Part shown: piece after piece, positions 57,149-64,000 of the stretch
How positions within the stretch are numbered: position 1 is the stretch's first letter
Layout of the letters: each line of letters begins with the position of its first letter
NCBI RefSeq assembly: GCF_023283985.1
Contig: NZ_JAKIKU010000007.1
Coordinates: 186,001 to 250,000 of the forward strand
Origin: Shewanella electrodiphila
Lineage (GTDB): Bacteria > Pseudomonadota > Gammaproteobacteria > Enterobacterales > Shewanellaceae
Reading direction: 5' to 3'
Length of the DNA: 64,000 nt
Notes under the pieces: generated by a model
What the model was told of the DNA's origin: nothing
Seen by the model: only the letters and a program-made list of their open reading frames with translations
Databases searched by the model: none
Made by a program: the position numbers and the translations under genes

Positions 57149-57621
57149 GAAACTCCTCTTTGTAGCAGTAAAAAAAATTACGCACTGCCGTAACGCATCA
57201 CCACATGGTATGCCTTTTATATATGACTCAAATTAATTAGTTATGCTGATTATAGATTATGAAGAAGCTAAATATAATGAGATTAAAGCCAAATGAAGGA
57301 TTAACCAGCTGATCGAAGCTGTAATTAACATGGTCTTAAAGGGATTGAGAGGAATGTTAGCGTAATAGTTGTGAATGTAAAGTTGCTAGGTTCGGTTTGT
57401 TGCGTTTTTGAGGGTGATAAATCCCGAGAGATCTGGCTGGTGAATTCAATCTACAGTGGTGACAAAAAGTACGCTAAATCTGATCCCGCAATGAGATTCT
57501 TGATTTCTATTGCATTAAAGAGTGGAACCCAATTATGTTATGAATTCCACTTTGTTCTGATAAACCTCATCATTCAACAAGTGATTGAAATCGCTTGTAT
57601 CAAGCTAACGGTTTAGCTGAA
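57149..57621. other. Intergenic region between gltS and molbindin genes
   Basis: Upstream of gltS and downstream of the molbindin. A frame from GTG 57371 to 57616 would encode 81 residues, but it has no clear ribosome binding site, no family likeness and unusual composition, so I do not call it. No RNA motif recognised. Confidence 0.5.
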
Positions 57622-57831
57622 TTAGTCTACTGCAACCATCACATTGCTTGCTTTGATAATCGCGTAAGCATTACCGCCAACCACTAAACCTAGTTGCTCA
57701 CAAGATTTTTTCGTCACAACAGAAGTGATTTCTACGCCTTGAGCAAGCTCGATAACTACTTCGTTGTTGACTGAACCTTCTTCAATTGAAAGAATTTTTC
57801 CAACGAGCGAGTTGCGTGCACTGATCTTCAT
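57622..57831 (-). CDS. Single-domain molybdate-binding protein (molbindin, Mop/TOBE)
   Basis: 69 residues, one TOBE/Mop domain: MKISARNSLVGKILSIEEGS, VNNEVVIELAQGVEITSVVT and VVGGNAYAIIKASNVMVAVD. The ISARNxLxGxV opening is the Mop signature. Mop proteins assemble into hexamers that bind molybdate (or tungstate) and may store or buffer the metal. It lies 1.8 kb from a molybdenum hydroxylase operon, separated by gltS, so a functional link is possible but not shown. Confidence 0.9.
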   Translation of the reverse strand: MKISARNSLVGKILSIEEGSVNNEVVIELAQGVEITSVVTKKSCEQLGLVVGGNAYAIIKASNVMVAVD

Positions 57832-58183
57832 AATGTTTGTAATCCTTGTGTGTTATTTTTTCGTATCTAAATGATACTTATAGATAATTTATATTATAAA
57901 AATGTATTTGCAATCGTCTTGTACGACTAATGAGAATAGTTTAGTCGTTATTTTGGATATTTGAGGGTTGCTTCGCACTTTAAGTGATAAAAATGTAATT
58001 TATCTTGCTAATTTATTGTCATTCTTAAGTTGTATTTTTGATATAAATTACTAGTCAAAAGTTTTTCGTTTTAATTTAAGTGGTTATTTTTCAGTTGCTT
58101 ATTGGTTTTGTGTTTGTCAATATTTTGACTTGTTAACCTGATGTGGTCAATGTTAAAATGTGCTTAGATTTAGGATGTAATAG
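57832..58183. other. AT-rich intergenic region
   Basis: Divergent upstream region of the molbindin gene and of the riboswitch-controlled gene at 58312. Promoters are expected; no gene seen. Confidence 0.5.
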
Positions 58184-58264
58184 ATACTCTAACGGCAAAC
58201 TCGTTGTAAAATGAGGACGCAAAGTGACAGCACAGGCAGGTCTGTGGGCTGCATTACTGAGTGT
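58184..58264 (+). promoter_or_regulatory. Class I cyclic-di-GMP riboswitch (GEMM)
   Basis: The conserved GEMM-I core is visible. P1 pairs ATACTC (58184-58189) with GAGTGT (58259-58264). Then comes GGCAAAC, hairpin P2 CTCGTT-GTAA-AATGAG with a GNRA tetraloop, the invariant GGACGCAAAG, and hairpin P3 AGTGA-CAGC-ACAG pairing with CTGT-GG-GCTG-CA-TTACT. These match the Vc2-type c-di-GMP aptamer in order and key bases; only the P3 tetraloop receptor is reduced. It sits 48 bp before the ATG of an exported protein. The reading is strong but unverified by a covariance search. Confidence 0.85.
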
Positions 58265-58301
58265 TAAAAGATGGCAGATTGTTTGTACAACTTATAACAC
58301 T
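58260..58301 (+). promoter_or_regulatory. Candidate riboswitch expression platform
   Basis: AGTGTTA (58260-58266) can pair with TAACACT (58295-58301). The 5' arm overlaps the 3' strand of riboswitch P1, and the 3' arm ends directly before the AGGA ribosome binding site (58302-58305). P1 and this hairpin are mutually exclusive, suggesting translational control. There is no T-tract, so it is not a terminator. Confidence 0.5.
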
Positions 58302-58311
58302 AGGATTTTAT

Positions 58312-59736
58312 ATGAAATTAACAAAGAAGTTAGGGATGCTGTTAGCACTGTCTTGCTCCACAGTTTCTATGGCTCAAGCTAATGATCTAGAGCTTGTTGC
58401 TGGTCAATACTTTTATGGCTATGAAGACCAGTTTAATAATGGTACTTGGGGGATTATTGATGACCTCGACTTTTCAGAACTACAAGAGGAAAACCCCAAT
58501 TCACTTAAACGCGAATTGAAAGCGCTTTATTCTGAAGATGGTAAAATGTACTTTGACGTGCAGTGGACTCGAAAAACACTGAAGAAAATGTTTCCTGCTG
58601 AATGGGAAAACGTAAAGTCATTGGACGGTGATGAGCGCCGAGCTGCTATCAAACAGCTCCGTAATCAAGCTTGTGACGCGCGTATGGAAGTGGGTTATGC
58701 CACTACTTATGGCATTGATGGTGAAGGTTACGCAGCAGAACTTGATACGCATGCATGTAATAATGAACAAAAGCTAGGTACAGTCAGAATGCGTACATAT
58801 GTACCTACTGTACCAGGTGCTGAATACGCTATTTCAGTTAAATATCAAAAGCGCGATTATGATTATGAAAGTCTTGGTGCTCGCAATGAAGCGCAAGCAT
58901 TTCGCGATTTGATTGTTCGAGTCGGTTCTGAAAAGCATAAACTCTCTATTGATGCAGTTGAAGGCGAGTCATTAGATCAGGGCTTTAAGAAAGCCTGGAT
59001 AACATTTACTGCTGATCGCTTTTATACACCGCTAATTCTACGTGATAGTGGCTTTCCTGATAGTTACGGTATTTTAATCCGCGGAGTTCAAGCTTTTAAA
59101 ACAGCTGATAATGAACGCGAGCTGGAATGTTCGGCTTATTATGCTGCCCACACGCGAGCGTTAAAACGTTGTTTAGTTGGGGATGTCGACCCTCAATCTA
59201 TCGGCTGTGATTTGACAGCTGCTAACATAGAGTGGATTCAAGGGGAAAAAGTAAGTACGAACCCTGATCGCTCTACCGTTTCGAATGTTTTTAGTACTTC
59301 TAATGATAAGTTTTTAACGCTAGGTCAAGCGGGTAAGCTTAAGTTAACCATGAGACAGAACGGTATTAATGCTGCTTGCCCTATTGCTGGTAAAACTCTT
59401 AAATTCAATGAATTTACTGCAAATGATCAAACGTATTTAACTTACGCTGAGAAAGGGGTTATCGGTATTAAGTTAATAGGCTGTGAGGACGAAAGCCAAA
59501 ATGGTCGCACACTATTAGCGAACCAACACTACTCTGCGGATCCAGAAAACCCTTATGAAGTTCAAACCAGTGATATTTTTGAATACAACTTCGCTCCAGA
59601 GTTTTACCAAGGTTGTCGTTTATCTAAAGTGGTTATCACAGATAGAACGGACCAGATCCCTGAAACTCAAGAAGGCTATATTTCTTACAGTTTAGGTATT
59701 GAAGTCAACAGTCTTAATTTGACAACTGAAGATTAA
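58312..59736 (+). CDS. Exported protein of unknown function under c-di-GMP riboswitch control
   Basis: 474 residues from ATG 58312 (AGGA upstream); an in-frame GTG at 58261 lies in the riboswitch and is rejected. A signal peptide (MKLTKKLGMLLALSCSTVSM to about AQA) precedes a hydrophilic mature protein. One region, TVPGAEYAISVKYQKRDYDY to KAWITFTADRFYTP, looks like a carbohydrate-binding-type beta-sandwich. Cys residues recur, including CSAYYAAHTRALKRC and IGCDL. I recognise no named family. Because of the riboswitch, a role in the biofilm/motile or surface programme is inferred. A terminator follows. Confidence 0.82.
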   Translation: MKLTKKLGMLLALSCSTVSMAQANDLELVAGQYFYGYEDQFNNGTWGIIDDLDFSELQEENPNSLKRELKALYSEDGKMYFDVQWTRKTLKKMFPAEWENVKSLDGDERRAAIKQLRNQACDARMEVGYATTYGIDGEGYAAELDTHACNNEQKLGTVRMRTYVPTVPGAEYAISVKYQKRDYDYESLGARNEAQAFRDLIVRVGSEKHKLSIDAVEGESLDQGFKKAWITFTADRFYTPLILRDSGFPDSYGILIRGVQAFKTADNERELECSAYYAAHTRALKRCLVGDVDPQSIGCDLTAANIEWIQGEKVSTNPDRSTVSNVFSTSNDKFLTLGQAGKLKLTMRQNGINAACPIAGKTLKFNEFTANDQTYLTYAEKGVIGIKLIGCEDESQNGRTLLANQHYSADPENPYEVQTSDIFEYNFAPEFYQGCRLSKVVITDRTDQIPETQEGYISYSLGIEVNSLNLTTED

Positions 59737-59754
59737 TTTCAGTTTTTAGACTCT

Positions 59755-59785
59755 AAAAAGCTACCTTCGGGTAGCTTTTTTTTTG
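59755..59785 (+). terminator. Rho-independent terminator with UUCG loop
   Basis: AAAAAGCTACC pairs with GGTAGCTTTTT around loop TTCG (59766-59769), followed by Ts. The very stable UUCG tetraloop marks a strong terminator. Confidence 0.88.
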
Positions 59786-59939
59786 CTGTTTAAAAGTGCT
59801 ATAAAGCTCACCGAGTAACGAACTCTATTCGTCACACTTTGATCATGTTGGTGTCACAAAATTCTCTCACAATAATCCAATTAGATTAGATGCTCTAATC
59901 GTAATCGTATCAGTAACAATTATAAATAAAGGAATAGGT

Positions 59940-61706
59940 ATGAAGTTGTCAGTGACGAGACGTGATTTTTTGGCGATGTCTTCAAAAGGTGTTGGGGCTG
60001 TGGTTGTCTCATGTGGCTTAATGGGGTGCGTTTTTGATGATGACGATGAAAAGAGCGTTAATGCAGACTTTCTTCATGGTGTAGCAAGTGGTGATCCTAC
60101 TCACGATGCGATTATTTTATGGACCAGAGCAACGCCAGAAAATTCGCAAGATAACGAAGTGAAAGTGTCATGGGAAGTGGCTACAGATGAAAATTTTGAC
60201 TCAGTCGTGACAGATGGCCAAATGGTAGCGACTGTAGATCAAGACTTTATTGTTAAAGTCGATGCCGTTGGTTTAGAAGCGGGCACAATTTATTACTATC
60301 GCTTTAAAACTGCTAATAAAGTATCTGTTGTAGGTCAAGGGCGCACCTTACCTGAAGGCGCTGTGAGTGCTGCTAAATTTGCTGTTATGTCATGCGCTAA
60401 TTACCCAGCCGGTTATTTTAATGTATATGAATTAGCTGCTCAGCAAGATGATTTGGATGCTGTGATCCATCTTGGGGATTATATTTACGAATATGCTCGC
60501 GGTGAATATGCCAGTGAAAAAGCCGTAGAGTATGACCGACAAGTGCTACCCGAAGGTGAGCTATTTACATTGGCCGATTACCGTACTCGTTATGGCCAGT
60601 ATCGCACTGACACAAGTTTGCAAAAGCTGCACTCTGCTGTCGCATTTATTACCGTTTGGGATGATCATGAAGTCGCGAATGATACTTGGCGTGATGGCGC
60701 TGAAAATCATAATGATGACGAAGGTGATTTCGACACAAGAAAACAAGCGGCGTTGCAAGCTTACTTTGAGTGGTTGCCAATTAGACCATGGACAGAAGGT
60801 AACCATGAGGAAATCTACCGTAGTTTTGCATTCGGAGATTTAGTCGATTTACATATGCTGGACACTCGTGTGTTAGCTCGTGATAAACAATTGGAATATG
60901 CCACTTACACAGATCCTGCAACAGGTGCATTTGATAGCCAGCAGTTTATGGCTGATGTCACCAATACAGAGCGAACCATGCTAGGTCAAGAGCAATTATT
61001 ATGGCTGCAAAGCTCACTATTACAGTCAACGGCAAAATGGCAAGTATTAGGGCAGCAAGTGTTAATGGGGAGCATGTTACTACCAGCTGCTATTGCTACA
61101 CTGCAAATGAGTATTCCTGAATTTGCTCGTTTAGGCGGATTAGCGCAATTAGCAGCAAGAGCACAAGCTGGCGATCCGAGTCTCACCGCTGAAGAGTTAG
61201 CCTATTTACAACAGAACCAAGCTGAACTGACTGATGAAGTACTAGCGTTACTGCAATTACCTGCCATTCCATACAATCTAGATGCATGGGATGGTTATGC
61301 TTATGAACGTGAAGTCATTTTCGCGTCAGCGAAGTCTATGGGACATAACTTGGTTGTCATCGCAGGTGATACTCATAATGCTTGGGCAAGTGATTTAACT
61401 GATGCAGCAGGGGATACTGTTGGGGTTGAGTTTGCAACGAGTTCAGTGACATCCCCAGGTCTTGAATATTACTTAGGCTTACCAGATGAGCAAATTCCAG
61501 CAACTGAAGCGGCTTTGGTGGATCTTGTTACTAATCTTAAATATACCAATATTAACGATCGTGGTTTGTTATTACTGACATTTACTCAAGATGAAGTAAA
61601 AAGTGAATGGATGTATGTGGATACCATTGCAAGTAAGACCTTTACTGAGAACTCGTCTCGTTCACACTCCGTGACCAGTGCTGCGGGTAATCCTGCCATA
61701 AATTAA
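59940..61706 (+). CDS. phoD: Tat-exported alkaline phosphatase D (PhoD) family protein
   Basis: 588 residues. The Tat leader VTRRDFLAMSSKGVGA is followed by a hydrophobic segment ending SCGLMGC, which may also be lipidated. The PhoD core is clear: GVASGDPTHDAIILWTRATP, CANYPAGYFNVYELAAQQ, VIHLGDYIYEY, ITVWDDHEVANDTW and VVIAGDTHNAWASD. These Asp/His/Asn residues bind metal. PhoD enzymes are phosphodiesterases/monoesterases needing Fe and Ca. A region near residues 385-430 (Leu/Ala/Gln-rich) is an insertion. AGGAATAGGT precedes the ATG. No pho-box is convincing. A terminator follows. Confidence 0.92.
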   Translation: MKLSVTRRDFLAMSSKGVGAVVVSCGLMGCVFDDDDEKSVNADFLHGVASGDPTHDAIILWTRATPENSQDNEVKVSWEVATDENFDSVVTDGQMVATVDQDFIVKVDAVGLEAGTIYYYRFKTANKVSVVGQGRTLPEGAVSAAKFAVMSCANYPAGYFNVYELAAQQDDLDAVIHLGDYIYEYARGEYASEKAVEYDRQVLPEGELFTLADYRTRYGQYRTDTSLQKLHSAVAFITVWDDHEVANDTWRDGAENHNDDEGDFDTRKQAALQAYFEWLPIRPWTEGNHEEIYRSFAFGDLVDLHMLDTRVLARDKQLEYATYTDPATGAFDSQQFMADVTNTERTMLGQEQLLWLQSSLLQSTAKWQVLGQQVLMGSMLLPAAIATLQMSIPEFARLGGLAQLAARAQAGDPSLTAEELAYLQQNQAELTDEVLALLQLPAIPYNLDAWDGYAYEREVIFASAKSMGHNLVVIAGDTHNAWASDLTDAAGDTVGVEFATSSVTSPGLEYYLGLPDEQIPATEAALVDLVTNLKYTNINDRGLLLLTFTQDEVKSEWMYVDTIASKTFTENSSRSHSVTSAAGNPAIN

Positions 61707-62075
61707 AGTGAAGCTTTGATTTTAAAGCGCGTTTTAGAGTGTGTTTGAGAGAGTATAGTAAAGCTACCTATTAGGTAGCTTTTTTGTTTACTGAGCTTCT
61801 AATTTACCCAACTTTGACTATTAATCCTTGTTAATGAATCTCTAAAAATCTTCACACTATACTCATTGAGCTTGGCAGCTCAAACGGATATGCAGTGCTA
61901 TCTGAAGAGTCATGTATATTGTTGATAATAAGAATTTATCTTGAGAGTAAATGCTAGTGGCGAGGTTGGTGCTGGAAATGTAAGCAGAAAACATGCTAGC
62001 TTAACTTAAATGATTAAATGCTCATCTAATGATGAGTGAAGTTGTGGTCGTTAGAAAGGGAAGGTTACGCCAAGG
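61707..62075. other. Intergenic region after phoD
   Basis: Contains the phoD terminator at 61760-61787 and the promoter region of the lipoprotein gene at 62076. No gene seen. Confidence 0.5.
61760..61787 (+). terminator. Rho-independent terminator after phoD
   Basis: AAAGCTACCT (61760-61769) pairs with AGGTAGCTTT (61773-61782), loop ATT, followed by Ts. Confidence 0.85.
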
Positions 62076-63410
62076 ATGTCGAACAAAAAAATGTTGAACC
62101 CATATTTCAAAAAACAGCTATTTACCCCGTTATATATAAAGCCATTGCTTAAAGGGTCATTACTTAAAAGCTCATTGCTTAAAAGCTTGCGACTTAAAAG
62201 CCCATTGCTAGGCCTAGGCCCTCAGTTTAATTCAAAATTTATATTGTCTGTTGGGGTGCTAAGTTGCTCTTTATTGAGTGCTTGTAGCTCAACAACATCA
62301 ACACCCTCAGCAGCTTCATTACCCATGCCGGAAACTGCGAGCTATTTCATCAAGCCCGAAGCGCCATCAACAGTGCCTTCAATTGAAAGTTTGTCAGAGT
62401 TACTACCACAGCAGAAACAAGAGCTTAATGAATTTATAGCCCGTGACGATATTGTCGGTTTGTCGAAAAGGTATCAAGTTGCCCGATTTATTGAAGATAA
62501 AATGGTCAACTTTAATTATGAGGGCTTGAATTACAGCACTTCTCAAGCTTGGCAGCAGCGCGCGGGTAACTGTATGGCATTGGCGATGCTGACCTATGGA
62601 GTTGCAAAGCACTTAGACGTAAGAGCTGTATTTCAGGTCGTTCACTCGGCACCATTATTAACGCATATTTCTAATGACCTTATTATAACTTCTGATCATG
62701 TTCGAACATTTTTGTATGAAACCGATGCTGGCGGCGTGTATTTAAACGGTAGTGAATTTACTGTGATTGACTATTTCCCAGATAGCAATGATCGCACTGG
62801 TGGGGTGGTGAGTGAGCATGAATTTATTGCAATGTTTTATCGTAACCTTGCAGCTGATGCTTTATTAGCGGGCGAATTAACCTATGCTTATACACTTCTT
62901 GAAAAAGGGCTCTCGTTGGCTCCTCGGTATGTACCATTGATCAATATGATGGCAGTAGTGCATAGGCGCGTTGCCGAACACCAAATTGCAGATGCGTATT
63001 ATCAATATGGGTTACAGTTTGAATCGAATTCACTTAGCTTGTTGAGTAACTATCAATACTCCCTGTCTGAACAAGGGAAAGCACTTGAAGCGGATGCCGT
63101 TCTTCAACAATTGCTACAACTTGAAAATGATACCCCCTACGGTTGGTATTCGATGGGAATAGAGGCATTAACTTTACAACATTATTCAGCGGCAGAAACT
63201 TATTTTAAAAAGTTCATTAATAACAGCCCTTATTATCATCAAGCTTATTATGAATTGGCGAAAGCGCAGAATGCTTTGGGGAAATATGTCAGTGCTGAAA
63301 AAACCATTCAACAAGCGTTATCACTTACTTCAATGGGCGAGAGTCAGCAGAAGTATTTAGCCAAGTTGAATTGGCTAAAGCAATCTACAAAGCAAGAAGT
63401 GGTTGAGTGA
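62076..63410 (+). CDS. Transglutaminase-like/TPR lipoprotein with an expanded N-terminal leader
   Basis: 444 residues. The lipobox is late (LLSAC, Cys70) after an unusual 48-residue basic N-terminus made largely of repeats (PLLKG, SLLKS, SLLKS, LRLKS). The mature protein has a transglutaminase-like core around QRAGNCMALAMLTYGVAKHL with Asp/His-containing HISNDLIITSDHVRTFLYET, followed by about four TPR repeats (about 285-430). The architecture recalls protein-cross-linking/peptidase-like proteins that scaffold partners. GGGAAGG lies upstream of the ATG. The leader extension may lower signal-peptide efficiency or be cleaved separately; a start at 62091 is also possible. Confidence 0.8.
   Translation: MSNKKMLNPYFKKQLFTPLYIKPLLKGSLLKSSLLKSLRLKSPLLGLGPQFNSKFILSVGVLSCSLLSACSSTTSTPSAASLPMPETASYFIKPEAPSTVPSIESLSELLPQQKQELNEFIARDDIVGLSKRYQVARFIEDKMVNFNYEGLNYSTSQAWQQRAGNCMALAMLTYGVAKHLDVRAVFQVVHSAPLLTHISNDLIITSDHVRTFLYETDAGGVYLNGSEFTVIDYFPDSNDRTGGVVSEHEFIAMFYRNLAADALLAGELTYAYTLLEKGLSLAPRYVPLINMMAVVHRRVAEHQIADAYYQYGLQFESNSLSLLSNYQYSLSEQGKALEADAVLQQLLQLENDTPYGWYSMGIEALTLQHYSAAETYFKKFINNSPYYHQAYYELAKAQNALGKYVSAEKTIQQALSLTSMGESQQKYLAKLNWLKQSTKQEVVE
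62142..62201. repeat. 15-bp tandem repeat inside the lipoprotein leader
   Basis: Units at 62142, 62157, 62172 and 62187 follow TCATTGCTTAAAAGC. Each unit codes for five residues, so the array extends the leader in steps of five residues without shifting the frame. Confidence 0.85.
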
Positions 63411-63435
63411 TAGCTGTTGTACCTTTGCGTTCCAT

Positions 63436-63468
63436 TTGCATAAAAACCATTAACTGGCTTTTATGCAA
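63436..63468. terminator. Hairpin between convergent genes
   Basis: TTGCATAAAA (63436-63445) pairs with TTTTATGCAA (63459-63468). The A-rich and T-rich arms could terminate transcription from both the lipoprotein gene and the methyltransferase gene. Confidence 0.5.
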
Positions 63469-63486
63469 ACGTAATGTTCTGTATGA

Positions 63487-64000
63487 CTAATCAATATTTA
63501 ACGCCACGATTTTTAACGGGTGGTTATCATCAAATGAAGGGAAGTCTTCATGGCAATGAAGCCATTCGATAGCGCTTACCTGACGCCCTTGCTTTTCTAC
63601 ACAGCGTACTAGGCTATTTAACCAAGCTTCTCGGTCAACTTTAGCGACATTATTACAACAAACAATAGTACCGCCGTCTTTTGTGGCTAACATGGCAGGT
63701 TTAAATAAACCTTGATAATCATTAATTAAATCAACGGTACCGAAAGGGCTTTTAGCGAAACGAGGTGGGTCTAAAAAGACTAGGTCAAATTGAGTTGCTG
63801 CCAGTTTTGGATACTTTGGTAGTTTTTGGCCGCGACGACCGCCAACTTTAAGTCCTGCTAGCTGCCTTAGGGCAGGAAACGCATCACTTTGAATGAACTC
63901 ACAAACTTCTGATACATGGTTTAGCTCTGCATTTTTCTTACCTGCTGCAAGGGCAAAAGATGAAAAATCCACATTAACAGCCCGAGTTGCTCCGCCCATA
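63487..64000 (-). CDS. Class I SAM-dependent methyltransferase, partial
   Basis: The minus-strand gene ends at 63487 and continues past the right edge, so only its C-terminal 170 or so residues are present; the ATG visible at 63999 is likely internal, since the frame is open through the edge. The catalytic core shows VNVDFSSFALAAGKKNAELN, the acidic SAM-binding strand, and FDLVFLDPPRFAKSPFG, the DPP motif of rRNA/base methyltransferases related to RlmI/RlmL C-terminal domains. The usual PUA N-terminus would lie outside the window. It is convergent with the lipoprotein gene. Confidence 0.82.
   Translation of the reverse strand, partial: MGGATRAVNVDFSSFALAAGKKNAELNHVSEVCEFIQSDAFPALRQLAGLKVGGRRGQKLPKYPKLAATQFDLVFLDPPRFAKSPFGTVDLINDYQGLFKPAMLATKDGGTIVCCNNVAKVDREAWLNSLVRCVEKQGRQVSAIEWLHCHEDFPSFDDNHPLKIVALNID

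Noticed and set aside
57371..57616. Open reading frame of 81 residues between gltS and the molbindin gene
   Set aside because: GTG start with no good ribosome binding site, odd composition, no recognisable domain, and position in a promoter region.
58261..58311. N-terminal extension of the exported protein beginning at GTG 58261
   Set aside because: This codon is in riboswitch P1; the ATG at 58312 has a ribosome binding site and begins a standard signal peptide.
59830..59880. Possible Pho box upstream of phoD (TGTCACAA and TCTCACAA)
   Set aside because: The two similar octamers are 13 bp apart, not the 11 bp expected, and match the consensus poorly.
1..64000. CRISPR array, tRNA or rRNA genes, prophage or intact insertion sequence
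   Set aside because: No evenly spaced direct repeats with unique spacers, no cloverleaf or rRNA-like sequence and no transposase or phage structural gene was recognised by reading.

Overview
The window looks like chromosomal DNA of a marine gammaproteobacterium, most likely Shewanella or a close relative in the Alteromonadales. This is inferred from gene content: small DUF2999, DUF2956 and DUF5062 proteins, YqiJ/YqiK, a GlyGly-CTERM subtilisin, enterobacterial-type Hcp/Hcr, a tandem glycine riboswitch ahead of an AGCS symporter, and many PAS/GGDEF, LysR and GNAT genes. I saw no rRNA, tRNA, CRISPR array, prophage or intact transposase. The DNA is moderately AT-rich by eye and mostly ordinary chromosome, with a few decayed or repeat-bearing spots.

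Layout. 1-1.1 kb: the start of a partial gene, a frameshifted short-chain dehydrogenase remnant fused back to back with an AraC-family C-terminal remnant, and DUF2999. 1.28-1.48 kb: a hairpin-forming MITE-like element whose ends recur singly or in degraded form near 35.8, 40.5 and 50.4 kb. 1.7-4.4 kb: yqiJ and yqiK (membrane OB-fold protein and flotillin). 4.6-7.5 kb: an overlapping DUF2157/DUF4401/GDYXXLXY membrane operon. 7.9-12 kb: two lipoproteins and an S9 peptidase. 12-16.9 kb: GNAT, a lone receiver domain, an exported HExxH protein, LysR and a CDF transporter. 16.9-21.4 kb: BCCT transporter, an extracytoplasmic solute-binding protein and an AGCS symporter under a two-aptamer glycine riboswitch. 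21.6-28.8 kb: DUF805, DUF6482-like, a diguanylate cyclase, a large wHTH-STAND-TPR membrane regulator with a coupled DP-EP gene, and a kinase-like phosphotransferase. 29-38.6 kb: DUF5062, MscS channel, DUF4345, sulfatase plus outer-membrane barrel, GNAT with a cold-shock/membrane fusion, exported M20 amidohydrolase, cyclophilin and EcsC. 38.8-44.9 kb: FG-GAP protein, hcp-hcr with an FNR-like site, and LysR. 45.3-50.4 kb: a 1676-residue subtilisin. 51-57.8 kb: YecH, a three-gene molybdenum hydroxylase with a di-haem lipoprotein cytochrome, gltS, and a one-domain molbindin. 58.2-63.4 kb: an exported unknown protein behind a class I cyclic-di-GMP riboswitch, a Tat-exported PhoD phosphatase, and a transglutaminase-like/TPR lipoprotein. 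The right edge holds a partial methyltransferase.

The most rewarding spots are the c-di-GMP riboswitch at 58184-58264 with its candidate switching hairpin and uncharacterised target; the wHTH-STAND-TPR/DP-EP pair with two palindromes upstream; the molybdenum hydroxylase with its own lipoprotein cytochrome; the Hcr protein with a duplicated-motif N-terminal extension behind a strong hcp-hcr terminator; and two similar 15-bp tandem repeats, one intergenic and one inside a lipoprotein leader. All family assignments come from reading motifs; no database search was run.
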